The notes beneath the pieces were generated by a model, which made no database searches, was not told where the DNA came from, and worked only from the letters and a program-made list of their open reading frames with translations. A stretch of DNA of 37,602 nucleotides. Origin: Casp-actino8 sp046091365. GTDB taxonomy: Bacteria; Actinomycetota; Acidimicrobiia; Acidimicrobiales; Ilumatobacteraceae. Positions within the stretch are counted from its first letter, which is position 1. Each line of letters starts with the position of its first letter. The stretch spans positions 1-37,602 of the forward strand of contig JBJTBM010000025.1 of assembly GCA_046091365.1 (NCBI GenBank), given 5' to 3'. This document shows positions 1-7,372 of the stretch, piece after piece. Both the position numbers and the translations under genes were made by a program.

Positions 1-82
1 CGCTGCCCTTGCGGTAGGTGTCGTGCGTGATGCCCGCCGCAGTGAAGCTCCCCTTGTGCCAACCGTCCAGTACGTCGCTCAC
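1..82 (-). CDS. Dienelactone hydrolase family protein, N-terminal fragment (runs off the window)
   Basis: A GTG start at 82-80 opens a frame that runs off the left edge, giving 27 codons that include GWHKGSFTAAG and THDTYRKGS. Dienelactone hydrolase-like alpha/beta hydrolases of actinobacteria often begin with a similar 'GW.K..F...G.THD.YR.G.GP' stretch ahead of the first strand, so I assign that family tentatively. The GTG overlaps the TGA stop of the upstream phosphotransferase gene by 4 bp (79-82), which implies translational coupling. The nucleophile elbow and the rest of the catalytic triad lie outside the window, so activity cannot be judged. Confidence 0.6.
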   Translation of the reverse strand, partial: MSDVLDGWHKGSFTAAGITHDTYRKGS

Positions 83-1116
83 GACAGACTCCTTGCTGCT
101 TCGAGGGCCCGTTGGGCCAATCCTTCGGGTCCGAGTTTCATGGTCGCGAGGTCGATGCCCTCTTGGCGCCCCATCGCACCATGAAGATATCGGGCGTACA
201 CACCCTCGCTGATCACCGCGAGGCGCCAACACGAGAACGCCACGTAGTAGTCGACGCCGCTCACGTCGCGTCCGGTGTTCCTCGCGTAACGCTCGACCAG
301 CTCCCGATACGGCGGGAACCCTCCGGCAGGAGTCGGATCGTTGGCGCGCAACGCGTTCGACGGACCGTCGCTCCAATAGACGCCGAGATATCCCAAGTCG
401 GCGAGCGGATCGCCCAACGTGCACAGTTCCCAGTCGAGAACCGCCGCGATACGCCCACGCCCGACGGCGGTGAGACAGTTGCCGAACCGGAAGTCGCCGT
501 GGGCGATGACGACTCCTTGCTGCGCGGGGACGTGCGCCCCCAGGCGGCGAACGACTTCGTCGATCTCGGGCAACTCGCGGGTCTTGGAGTTCTCCCATTG
601 GGTGCTCCACCGCTTCAACTGGCGCTCGATGTACCCGTCCCGACGCGCGAGGTCACCGAGGCCGACCGCGTCGACGTCGACCGCGTGCAATCGAGCCAGT
701 ACGTCGATGAGATGATGGGCCGCGGTGGGGCGCAACTCCGTCGGAAGCTCTTCGGCCTTGTCGGCACTGTCGAGAACGACCCCGTCTACGAAACCCATCA
801 CATAGAAGTCGGCACCGTTCACGCTCTCGTCGGTGCACAGTCCGAGCGCCCGCGGAACGGGGACCTCGGTCGAACCGACCGCGGCGATGATGCGGAACTC
901 ACGCGCCATGTCGTGTGCCGTCGCCAACACGTGTCCCAATGGCGGTCGACGAAGGACGATTCGGACGCCGTTGGCGTCGGTGACCCGGTACGTGAGATTC
1001 GACCGACCACCGGCGATGAGGTCGAAGGCGAACGGGGCCTCGACTCCGTCGACGTTGTCCACGAGCCACTCGCTCACGCGCGCGACATCGATTCCTTGAA
1101 CGGCTCCGTCGGTCAT
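79..1116 (-). CDS. Phosphotransferase family protein (APH/ACAD10-like kinase fold)
   Basis: This 345-residue protein has the aminoglycoside-phosphotransferase fold used by many small-molecule kinases. The N-terminal lobe has a glycine-rich GGRSNLTYRV loop near residue 36. The catalytic loop reads HGDFRFGNCL near residue 206, and the metal-binding Asp is in LDWEL near residue 229. It resembles the actinobacterial APH-like proteins related to the kinase domain of ACAD10, often found near acyl-CoA metabolism genes; the natural substrate of these is generally unknown. The next gene, a dienelactone-hydrolase-like protein, overlaps it by 4 bp. A GGGGGGA ribosome-binding site lies 5 nt before the ATG, so this is one of the few first genes here with a conventional leader. 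Drug resistance should not be inferred from the fold. Confidence 0.85.
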   Translation of the reverse strand: MTDGAVQGIDVARVSEWLVDNVDGVEAPFAFDLIAGGRSNLTYRVTDANGVRIVLRRPPLGHVLATAHDMAREFRIIAAVGSTEVPVPRALGLCTDESVNGADFYVMGFVDGVVLDSADKAEELPTELRPTAAHHLIDVLARLHAVDVDAVGLGDLARRDGYIERQLKRWSTQWENSKTRELPEIDEVVRRLGAHVPAQQGVVIAHGDFRFGNCLTAVGRGRIAAVLDWELCTLGDPLADLGYLGVYWSDGPSNALRANDPTPAGGFPPYRELVERYARNTGRDVSGVDYYVAFSCWRLAVISEGVYARYLHGAMGRQEGIDLATMKLGPEGLAQRALEAARSLS

Positions 1117-1159
1117 CTGGTCCCCCCGCGGAACGGTAGTTCGTCCGCGCGACCCCGAC

Positions 1160-2299
1160 TCAGCCCGGACGGGTGACGCCGACGACCTTGTTCCAACTCA
1201 CGGCGGTGAGGCGAACACTGCGTCCGACACCGGGCGCGTCGATCATCATTCCGTCACCGGCGTAGATGCCGACGTGCGTGATCGGGCTGTAGAAGAAGAT
1301 GAGATCCCCGGGTTCGACGTACTCGACCGGAATCTGCGGCGACGACGAGAACTGTCGGCGCGACTGGTGTGGCAAGGACACACCCGCCTGCTTCCACGCC
1401 CACATCGTCAGACCCGAGCAGTCGAAACCCTCGCCCTCGACGGCGGCGTACTTCACGTACTTCACGCCGATCTGGCTGCGCGCGGCGGCCACTGCGATCG
1501 CGCCGCGCGAACTGCTGGCCGGGATCGACGAGGGATCGAAACTCGGCTTGGTGGACGACGACCCTGAACTCCCCGTGCCACCGGTGCCGCCCGCCGACGG
1601 ACGAGTGGTGGTCAGACGCGCGGCCTGGGCCCGAGCGGCGGCGGCGGCCGCAGCGGCGCGCCGGGCCCGCTCCTTGGCGAGCGCCGCACCGAGTTCACGC
1701 TCGGCCGTCGCCTTCAATGCCGTGTAGGCGGCGATCTTGTCGTTGGCCTCGCGCTGGTTCGATTCGATGGACGCCGACAGTTCCTCGGCGTCGCGACGAT
1801 CGCTCTCGAGTCGAGCCTTCTGATCGGTGAGGTCACTGATGAGCGCGTCGAGCTGATCGGAGTTGGCCGAGCCCACGTTGAGGGCCATCTCCGTGAGGTA
1901 CTGACGCTGCACCGCCTCGTTGGGTCCCGAGCCCGGCGTCAAGAGGCCGGTCAGGCTCCCCGAACGTCCACCGCCCACGAACGCTTGCACCGCCAGGTCC
2001 GACATCTCGGCCTGCAGGTCGCTCACCTCGATCTCCTTGAGCGCGATGTCGCTCTCGGCCGCGGCGATCTCGACATCGAGGCGAGCCTTGTCGTCTTCGG
2101 CCACCCGCAGTTCCTCACTGAGGCGGTCGACCTCCTCCTCAGCGGCCTCGAGACGGTCGGCCATCTCGTTCACCTTGCGCCGGGCGTCGTCGACCGAATC
2201 GGCTCGTGCCGGGCCGGCGACGAACATCCCGCCTCCGAGCAGCACGCCCGCGAGCAGACCGGCGACGAATCGCCGAGGGAGTGCCGGGCGGTCGTTCAT
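1160..2299 (-). CDS. Secreted NlpC/P60 peptidoglycan endopeptidase with coiled-coil domain (RipA-like)
   Basis: A signal peptide ends near ARA. A long charged coiled coil follows (roughly residues 35-200), then an Ala-rich and a Ser/Gly/Thr-rich linker, then a C-terminal NlpC/P60 domain. The domain shows the catalytic Cys in FDCSGL (about residue 294) and the catalytic His in THVGIY (about 342). The usual third polar position reads MIDAP, with Asp where many relatives have His. Such enzymes cleave stem peptides during daughter-cell separation, and the coiled coil can autoinhibit or bind partners. I chose ATG 2299 because TAATCT at 2310-2315 is a good -10 element that would lie inside the longer reading from ATG 2320 (386 aa). 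guaA ends 31 bp upstream of the longer start. Confidence 0.88.
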   Translation of the reverse strand: MNDRPALPRRFVAGLLAGVLLGGGMFVAGPARADSVDDARRKVNEMADRLEAAEEEVDRLSEELRVAEDDKARLDVEIAAAESDIALKEIEVSDLQAEMSDLAVQAFVGGGRSGSLTGLLTPGSGPNEAVQRQYLTEMALNVGSANSDQLDALISDLTDQKARLESDRRDAEELSASIESNQREANDKIAAYTALKATAERELGAALAKERARRAAAAAAAARAQAARLTTTRPSAGGTGGTGSSGSSSTKPSFDPSSIPASSSRGAIAVAAARSQIGVKYVKYAAVEGEGFDCSGLTMWAWKQAGVSLPHQSRRQFSSSPQIPVEYVEPGDLIFFYSPITHVGIYAGDGMMIDAPGVGRSVRLTAVSWNKVVGVTRPG

Positions 2300-2351
2300 G
2301 ACCCTCGGCAGATTAGTCATTGTTACGAAATCGTTGCGAGCGGGGGTGCGC

Positions 2352-3902
2352 TCACTCCCATTCGATGGTTCCGGGGGGCTTCGATGTGATGTCGTAGGCC
2401 ACCCGGTTGACCCCGGGAACCTCGTTGATGATGCGACTGGCCATGCGTTCCAGCAGGTCGTAGGGCAATCGGGCCCAGTCCGCGGTCATGGCATCGTCGC
2501 TCGTGACCGCGCGGATGATGATCGGGTGGGCGTACGTGCGCTCGTCGCCCATGACCCCCACCGAACGGATGTCGGGCAGAACGGCGAACGCCTGCCAGAT
2601 CTCACGTTCGAGTCCGGCGAGTCGGATCTCCTCACGAACGATGAAGTCGGCTTCCTGCAACAGGGCCACCTTGTCGGGGGTCACCTCGCCGATGATGCGC
2701 ACGCCCAGACCCGGTCCCGGGAACGGCTGCCGCCAGACGATCTCATCGGGAAGCCCCAATTCGAGACCCAGACGACGCACCTCGTCCTTGAAGAGTGAGC
2801 GCAAGGGCTCGACCAGCGCGAGGGTCATGTCGTCGGGAAGCCCGCCCACGTTGTGGTGACTCTTGATGACCGCCGCCGTGCCGTCGCTGCCGCCGCTCTC
2901 GATGACGTCCGGGTACAGAGTGCCCTGCACCAGGAATTCGGCGTCGGTGACACCGCCGGTGTGCTGTTCGAACACCCGCACGAACAACTCGCCGATGATC
3001 TTGCGCTTGCTCTCGGGTTCGGTGACACCCTTCAAGCGCTCGAAGAACTGCGCGCCGGCGTCGACATGGATCAATTCGATACCCAGGTTGCGTTTGAAGG
3101 TCTCGACCACCTGGTCGCTCTCGTTCTTGCGCATCAAACCGGTGTCGACGTAGACACACGTGAGTTGCGACCCGATGGCCTTGTGCACGAGGGCCGCCGC
3201 GACCGCCGAATCCACACCACCGGACAGACCACAGATGACCCGTTTGGTTCCCACCTGCCGGCGGACGACGTCCACTTGTTCGTCGATGATCGAGCCCATG
3301 GTCCACGTGGCCTCGCAACCGGCGAGATCGTGCAGGAATCGGCGCAACACGTGGGCACCGAACGGCGAGTGCACGACCTCGGGGTGGTACTGCACGCCCC
3401 ACACGCGGCGGGCGACACTCTCGAGCACGGCCACCGGGGCATCGGGAGTGCGGGCGGTGGCCACGAACCCGTCGGGAACCCGCGAGATGGCGTCGAAATG
3501 ACTCATCCACACGTCTTGTTCGTCGGGAACGTCGCCCACCAACAACGTCGAGTCGGTCCCGGCGACGCGCGACATGAGCGTCCGGCCGTATTCACCGCGC
3601 GAACCGCGCCCCACTTCGCCTCCCAACTGGTGGGCGATCAACTGCGCGCCGTAGCAGATTCCGAGGATCGGGATCCCGAGGTCGTACACCGCGGGGTCGA
3701 GGCGCGGTGCCCCGTCGACGTGGACACTCTTCGGGCCACCCGACAGGATGATCGCCGTCGGGGCTCGCTCGACCACTTCGGCGGCCGTGATCGTGTGCGG
3801 GACGATCTCGGAATACACGCGGTGCTCGCGCACCCGACGGGCGATGAGTTGGGCGTATTGGGCACCGAAATCGACGACGAGAACGGTGCTACGCGAGGTC
3901 AC
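2352..3902 (-). CDS. guaA: GMP synthase (glutamine-hydrolysing)
   Basis: GuaA converts XMP to GMP using glutamine and ATP, the last step of guanine nucleotide synthesis in the cytosol. The 516-residue product has the class I amidotransferase domain (nucleophile Cys83 in GICYGAQ, His-Glu in QYHPEV), the ATP-pyrophosphatase P-loop SGGVDS near residue 220, and the C-terminal dimerisation domain ending KPPGTIEWE. The frame stays open much further upstream, but that extension overlaps a divergent gene and is not GuaA-like. GTG 3902 is preferred because TACGAT lies exactly 6 nt upstream (leaderless pattern). GTG 3908, two codons earlier, is possible. Confidence 0.95.
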   Translation of the reverse strand: MTSRSTVLVVDFGAQYAQLIARRVREHRVYSEIVPHTITAAEVVERAPTAIILSGGPKSVHVDGAPRLDPAVYDLGIPILGICYGAQLIAHQLGGEVGRGSRGEYGRTLMSRVAGTDSTLLVGDVPDEQDVWMSHFDAISRVPDGFVATARTPDAPVAVLESVARRVWGVQYHPEVVHSPFGAHVLRRFLHDLAGCEATWTMGSIIDEQVDVVRRQVGTKRVICGLSGGVDSAVAAALVHKAIGSQLTCVYVDTGLMRKNESDQVVETFKRNLGIELIHVDAGAQFFERLKGVTEPESKRKIIGELFVRVFEQHTGGVTDAEFLVQGTLYPDVIESGGSDGTAAVIKSHHNVGGLPDDMTLALVEPLRSLFKDEVRRLGLELGLPDEIVWRQPFPGPGLGVRIIGEVTPDKVALLQEADFIVREEIRLAGLEREIWQAFAVLPDIRSVGVMGDERTYAHPIIIRAVTSDDAMTADWARLPYDLLERMASRIINEVPGVNRVAYDITSKPPGTIEWE

Positions 3903-3914
3903 CGACACATCGTA
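3903..3914 (-). promoter_or_regulatory. Leaderless promoter of guaA
   Basis: TACGAT at 3909-3914 is followed by a 6-nt spacer and then GTG. No Shine-Dalgarno sequence is needed if transcription starts at the start codon. It decides the guaA start. Confidence 0.55.
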
Positions 3915-3953
3915 GTCGGGGGTGCCGACTGGGTGACGGGCTCGGCTGGGTGC

Positions 3954-3965
3954 GACGATGGCACC
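3954..3965 (+). promoter_or_regulatory. Leaderless promoter of the small membrane protein gene
   Basis: GACGAT at 3954-3959 is followed by a 6-nt spacer and ATG 3966. The hexamer keeps only A2 and T6 of the TANNNT pattern, so this is weaker than the divergent guaA element. Confidence 0.4.
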
Positions 3966-4307
3966 ATGTCGAAACGCACGAAACCGCTCGTGTCCATGGT
4001 GGTCTGCGCGCTCGTCTCGCTGTTCGTGTGTGCCACGCCCTCGTCGGCCGTGTTCGCGACGACTCCGCCGGACCCGACCGTTCCGGAGTCCACGATCACA
4101 CCGGACACGGTGAACGATTTCATGGATCTCGAGCGCGACGTCACCACGTGCATCAGTTCGAATCCACTCCCCGGCTGCGGCCGCGAGCCGACCAGCCCGG
4201 GCGATCGCGGAGGATGGCAACAATTGCTGCTGTTCGGCATCATGCTCGGCGGCATGGCGATCATCTTCACACGGGTCTACTTCTCCGTGCGATCGCGCGA
4301 CCGCTGA
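3966..4307 (+). CDS. Small exported/membrane protein of unknown function
   Basis: The 113-residue product has an N-terminal hydrophobic segment (about residues 8-28, signal peptide or anchor). A Pro/Thr-rich outer stretch follows, with two cysteines in TTCIS and PGCGR that could pair outside the cytoplasm. A second hydrophobic helix lies near residues 88-106, followed by a basic tail VRSRDR that should be cytoplasmic. I do not recognise the family. It diverges from guaA with 63 bp between the start codons. Its TGA abuts the reverse stop of the crotonase gene, forming TGATCA at 4305-4310. Confidence 0.7.
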   Translation: MSKRTKPLVSMVVCALVSLFVCATPSSAVFATTPPDPTVPESTITPDTVNDFMDLERDVTTCISSNPLPGCGREPTSPGDRGGWQQLLLFGIMLGGMAIIFTRVYFSVRSRDR

Positions 4308-5051
4308 TCACTCGCCGCGAAATTCCGGCGCGCGCTTTTCGAGGAACGCCGTGCGCCCCTCGGCGGCGTCCCGACTGGCCCACGCTCGCAGCCGAGCGGC
4401 CTCCACGTCGGCGATGGTCGGGGCGGCACCGTCCAACATGGCCGTGAAGAGGTTTTCGAGGGCCAGTTTGTGAGCGGCAACGGTGAGCGGTGCGAGACCG
4501 GACAGTTCGAGGGCCCATTCCATCGCGTCGTCGAACCCTCCGAGTCGGTGCACCAACCCGCTCGTCAACTCGGCGGCGGTCATCGATTCCCCGGTCAACA
4601 GCAAGCGCCGCGCCGCGCTCCAGCCGGCCTCGACCGACAATCGCGCCACGGTCCAGGTGTCGACCGCCAGACCCAACTTGGCCGCCGGCACACCGAACCG
4701 TGACTCGGGGGTCGCCATGCGAAGGTCGCAGGCCGCGGCCAACTGGGAACCGGCACCCAACGCCGCCCCGTCGATCGCGGCGACGGTGAGGCATCGGAGT
4801 CGACCGAACCCGCGCAAGACGTCGAGGAGCGTTTCGGTGAACTCGCCCAACTCGACGCCCGAGAGGTCCGCTCCACTGCAGAACGCCGGTGGACTGCCGG
4901 ACAACACGACCACCCGGGCGCCCCGCGCGTCGGCTTCGTTCTGGGCCTCGCGAAGCGATCGCAAAGTGGCCAAGTCGACCGCGTTGCGCTTCTGGGGGCG
5001 GTCGATGCGCATCGAGCACACCGAACCGGACCAGTCGACGAGCAGAGTCAC
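4308..5051 (-). CDS. Crotonase-fold protein, EchA6-like, lacking both catalytic glutamates
   Basis: This 247-residue protein has the crotonase fold: RPQKRNAVD near the N-terminus, oxyanion-hole segments AFCSGADLSG (57-66) and GAALGAG (95-101), and the C-terminal EKRAPEF typical of enoyl-CoA hydratase-like proteins. In true hydratases two glutamates act. Here the first aligns with Gln103 (GSQLAAACD) and the second with Ala123 (FGVPAAKLG). The pattern closely recalls mycobacterial EchA6, which binds acyl-CoA without hydratase activity. An acyl-CoA-binding or isomerase-type role is therefore likelier than hydration; this is inference from memory of that family. GTG 5051 is chosen by a TACGGT element 6 nt upstream. 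The frame extends upstream, but that part is not homologous. Confidence 0.85.
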   Translation of the reverse strand: MTLLVDWSGSVCSMRIDRPQKRNAVDLATLRSLREAQNEADARGARVVVLSGSPPAFCSGADLSGVELGEFTETLLDVLRGFGRLRCLTVAAIDGAALGAGSQLAAACDLRMATPESRFGVPAAKLGLAVDTWTVARLSVEAGWSAARRLLLTGESMTAAELTSGLVHRLGGFDDAMEWALELSGLAPLTVAAHKLALENLFTAMLDGAAPTIADVEAARLRAWASRDAAEGRTAFLEKRAPEFRGE

Positions 5052-5063
5052 GAGCGAACCGTA
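5052..5063 (-). promoter_or_regulatory. Leaderless promoter of the EchA6-like gene
   Basis: TACGGT at 5058-5063 lies 6 nt before GTG 5051. It supports the short crotonase start. Confidence 0.55.
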
Positions 5064-5098
5064 TCCCGTCGGATTGGCGCACGACGTGGTCCGTGATC

Positions 5099-5110
5099 CA
5101 TTGTGCAGGG
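5099..5110 (+). promoter_or_regulatory. Possible leaderless promoter of the two-helix membrane protein gene
   Basis: CATTGT at 5099-5104 lies 6 nt before GTG 5111. An AGGGG directly before the start codon is too close to act as a normal ribosome-binding site. Confidence 0.35.
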
Positions 5111-5368
5111 GTGCCGGAGCAGGATCTCGTGCGCGAGCGGCGGGCCCGCATCGCCAAATGGACTCTCGTCGCGAATCGAGTCGGTTACCTGTTCTTCGCG
5201 ATGGCGATCGCACTCTTCGTGATGGCGTTCGCGTTCGGATTCAAAGGTCCGATCGTCACCGCCATCACCGTGTCGATGGTGCTGGGCTCGATTCTCCTGG
5301 CCCCGGCCATCGTGCTCGGTTACGCCGTCAAGGCGGCCGAGAAGGACGACATCTCCCGCGGCCTCTGA
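5111..5368 (+). CDS. Small two-helix membrane protein, unknown function
   Basis: This 85-residue protein has a charged N-terminus (RERRARIAKW), two hydrophobic helices (about residues 22-42 and 48-70) with a short polar turn between them, and a charged tail ending KAAEKDDISRGL. Small proteins of this shape are common beside TetR and fatty-acid genes in actinobacteria, but I know of no assigned function. GTG 5111 fits the leaderless pattern; GTG 5093, six codons earlier, is an alternative. It diverges from the EchA6-like gene (59 bp between start codons) and lies 41 bp upstream of the TetR gene in the same direction. Confidence 0.7.
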   Translation: MPEQDLVRERRARIAKWTLVANRVGYLFFAMAIALFVMAFAFGFKGPIVTAITVSMVLGSILLAPAIVLGYAVKAAEKDDISRGL

Positions 5369-5396
5369 GACCCGTGGTCGCGGGTCCTTCGGTGGA

Positions 5397-5409
5397 TACG
5401 GTAAGGGTG
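5397..5409 (+). promoter_or_regulatory. Leaderless promoter of the tetR gene
   Basis: TACGGT at 5397-5402 lies 7 nt before ATG 5410. It favours ATG 5410 over GTG 5407, which would be only 4 nt from the hexamer. Confidence 0.5.
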
Positions 5410-5997
5410 ATGTCGATGCGTTTGCCGGCCGCCGAACGGCGGGAGCAGTTGCTCTCGGTCGCGATGGACGTGTTCGCTCGCGAGGGATACCACCAGACGT
5501 CCATGAACGACGTCGCCGAGGCCGCCGGAATCACCAAGCCAGTGCTGTATCAGCACTTCACGTCGAAGCGCGAGTTGTATCTGGCCCTCATCGCGGAGGC
5601 CGGAGCACGCCTGCTCGAGGCGGTCACCGACCCCCAGATCGCCGCCACCAACGGACGCCGACGCACCGAACTCGGCTTCGTCGCGTACTTCCGTTGGGTG
5701 CACGACGACAACGATTCATTCCAGTTGCTCTTCGGTGGTGGCTCGCGTCGGGATCCGGAGTTCAACGACGCCGCCGGACGGTTCACGTCGATGATCGCCG
5801 ACGTCATCGAGCCCTTGATCACCGCCGACATCGACTCCGAGCACCGGCGTACGCTCGCCCATGCCATCGTGGGGTTGGCCGAGGGCGTGTCGCGGCGACT
5901 GATTCGACTCGGTGCCGACTTCGACCCCGAGGTGATCGCCCGACAGGTGAGCGACCTCGCCTGGGCCGGGCTCCGGGCGTCACAACGCCCGCGTTGA
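5410..5997 (+). CDS. TetR/AcrR family transcriptional regulator
   Basis: The 195-residue product has a TetR helix-turn-helix at about residues 10-55 (AMDVFAREGYHQTSMNDVAEAAGITKPVLYQ, read in parts). The recognition helix ends in LYQHFTSKRELYLALI. The ligand-binding domain that follows is divergent, so the inducer cannot be predicted. Members with this N-terminal sequence near acyl-CoA genes often control fatty-acid metabolism, but that is context only. Candidate targets are its own promoter and the neighbouring crotonase, nitroreductase or thioesterase genes. I see no convincing palindromic operator at its start. Confidence 0.9.
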   Translation: MSMRLPAAERREQLLSVAMDVFAREGYHQTSMNDVAEAAGITKPVLYQHFTSKRELYLALIAEAGARLLEAVTDPQIAATNGRRRTELGFVAYFRWVHDDNDSFQLLFGGGSRRDPEFNDAAGRFTSMIADVIEPLITADIDSEHRRTLAHAIVGLAEGVSRRLIRLGADFDPEVIARQVSDLAWAGLRASQRPR

Positions 5998-6011
5998 TCG
6001 GCGAACCGGAC

Positions 6012-6647
6012 TCAGGCGACGCGTCGTAACACGCGCAAGCTTCCGGTCGCCGATTCCTCGACGAAGCGACCCGAGTCGATCGCCGGTCGGTAGATCTGCT
6101 CGTACGGCGGTCGTCCACCGTCGGCCGGCTCGGCAAAGACGTCGTGAATCGCCAGCGTGCCCCCCAACGCGACGTGCGGGGTCCACAGGTCGTGGTCCGA
6201 TCGCGCCGGCTCGACGCCGTGCCCACCGTCGATGAACAGAAACGCCAAGGGCGTGGTCCAAGCCCGCGCCACCGTCGGCGACTGTCCCACGACCGCGATC
6301 ACCACGTCCTCGAGCCCGGCGTCGTGCAGGGTGCGCCGGAAGAACGGCAGGGTGTCCATCTTTCCGGTGTGCGCGTCGACCAACGACGGGTCGTGCCACT
6401 CCCATCCAGCCTGATTCTCCTCGGAACCGCGGTGGTGATCGACGGCGAACAACACCGTGCCACACCCGCGCGCCGCGTCACCGAGCCAGATGGTCGAACG
6501 CCCGCAGTACGAACCCACCTCGAGGAACGGTAGAGCGGGAAATTCGCGTCCCGCGCGAGTCGCCGCCTCGTGCAGTGCGTCGCCCTCGTCGGGCGGCATG
6601 AATCCGATGGCGGCCAGGGCGGCCTCGCGCAGCCGCCCCGCGATCAC
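6012..6647 (-). CDS. Class I SAM-dependent methyltransferase (Methyltransf_24-like)
   Basis: This 211-residue protein shows a SAM-binding motif I, FLEVGSYCGRST (about residues 41-52). A second strand, LFAVDHH, has the acidic residue that would bind the ribose. LFIDGGH then gives the Asp-His pair found in small O-methyltransferase-like enzymes, followed by LAIHDVF. The substrate is unknown. GTG 6647 overlaps the TGA of the upstream nitroreductase by 4 bp (6644-6647), so the two are probably translationally coupled; GTG 6650 is an equivalent alternative. The longer upstream frame is only the nitroreductase gene read in another frame. Confidence 0.8.
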   Translation of the reverse strand: MIAGRLREAALAAIGFMPPDEGDALHEAATRAGREFPALPFLEVGSYCGRSTIWLGDAARGCGTVLFAVDHHRGSEENQAGWEWHDPSLVDAHTGKMDTLPFFRRTLHDAGLEDVVIAVVGQSPTVARAWTTPLAFLFIDGGHGVEPARSDHDLWTPHVALGGTLAIHDVFAEPADGGRPPYEQIYRPAIDSGRFVEESATGSLRVLRRVA

Positions 6648-7309
6648 CACTGATCCCAGTGGATGATGGAGTCGGCTGCCGGACGCTCGGCGGCCTTGAA
6701 GTCGGTGCCCTTGGTGAAGGCCACCGGTGACAGGCACACCTGCTGCACGGTGTCGAAGGGAATGCCGAGGATGTCGGCCACGCGCTGCTCTTGCATCAGA
6801 TGCACGGTCGTCCAAGCGGTGCCGAGTCCGCGGGCCCGCGCACCCAACATGAAGCGCCACATGGCCGGAAGGAGGTTCGCCATCACCGACGACACCATCA
6901 TGCCGAGACCACCGGTGGCGTCGGTGCGGCCACCGACGCTGCAGGGGATCACGAGCGCCGGAGCGTCACCCATGTGGTCGGCCAGATAGTCGGCCGAGTC
7001 GGCCGAACGCTGCTGCTGCTGGTTCATGCGCTCGTCGCCCTTGTCGATCGTGCGGATGTAGACGCCGTCCATCTGCTGGTAGATCGAGAAGCACTCGCGA
7101 TAGACCTCGCCGATCGCCTTGCGCTTGGCCGCGTCCTTGACCACCACGAACTGCATGGTCATGCTGTTCGAACCCGAGGGCGACTGCATCGCGAGCGACA
7201 CGCATTCGCGGATCAAATCGTCCGGAACGGGTTTGTCGAAGTCGAGCCGCTTGCGCACGGCGCGCGTCGTGGAGAGGAGTTCGTCGGGGTTCAAGGGAAG
7301 GAGTGCCAC
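6644..7309 (-). CDS. Nitroreductase family flavoprotein
   Basis: The 221-residue product has the nitroreductase N-terminal pattern RAVRKRLDFDKPVPDDLI, followed by MQSPSGSNSMTMQF, which in this family contacts FMN. GLGTAWTTVHL and the C-terminal Pro-Val-Ala segment complete the fold. Such enzymes reduce nitro groups, quinones or other acceptors with NAD(P)H; the physiological substrate is not predictable. The much longer open frame upstream is spurious. GTG 7309 is chosen because TAGGGT lies 7 nt upstream. It is the first gene of a two-gene unit with the methyltransferase and diverges from tesB across 63 bp. Confidence 0.85.
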   Translation of the reverse strand: MALLPLNPDELLSTTRAVRKRLDFDKPVPDDLIRECVSLAMQSPSGSNSMTMQFVVVKDAAKRKAIGEVYRECFSIYQQMDGVYIRTIDKGDERMNQQQQRSADSADYLADHMGDAPALVIPCSVGGRTDATGGLGMMVSSVMANLLPAMWRFMLGARARGLGTAWTTVHLMQEQRVADILGIPFDTVQQVCLSPVAFTKGTDFKAAERPAADSIIHWDQW

Positions 7310-7322
7310 GGAGCGAACCCTA
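7310..7322 (-). promoter_or_regulatory. Leaderless promoter of the nitroreductase-methyltransferase pair
   Basis: TAGGGT at 7317-7322 lies 7 nt before GTG 7309. Confidence 0.5.
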
Positions 7323-7360
7323 TCCCGAGCGTAGGAGTCCCCGACCAGCCGAGTTCGTGC

Positions 7361-7372
7361 CAAGATGGCGTC
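7361..7372 (+). promoter_or_regulatory. Possible leaderless promoter of tesB
   Basis: CAAGAT at 7361-7366 lies 6 nt before ATG 7373. Only A2 and T6 of the hexamer match TANNNT. Confidence 0.4.

Noticed and set aside
79..1116. Aminoglycoside resistance gene
   Set aside because: The kinase fold is shared, but the sequence is of the ACAD10-like housekeeping type and the context is not a resistance or mobile region.
2300..2351. Cyclic-di-AMP riboswitch before the NlpC/P60 gene
   Set aside because: Such riboswitches often precede cell-wall hydrolases in actinobacteria, but only about 50 bp separate the gene from guaA, too short for the fold.
2853..3965. Upstream part of a plus-strand frame ending at 4307
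   Set aside because: It is antisense to guaA. Only the part from ATG 3966, with signal-peptide-like start and leaderless promoter, is credible.
4305..4310. TGATCA at a convergent stop junction (also at 29839-29844) as a regulatory site
   Set aside because: It is simply TGA on each strand placed side by side; two cases are expected from tight convergent packing.
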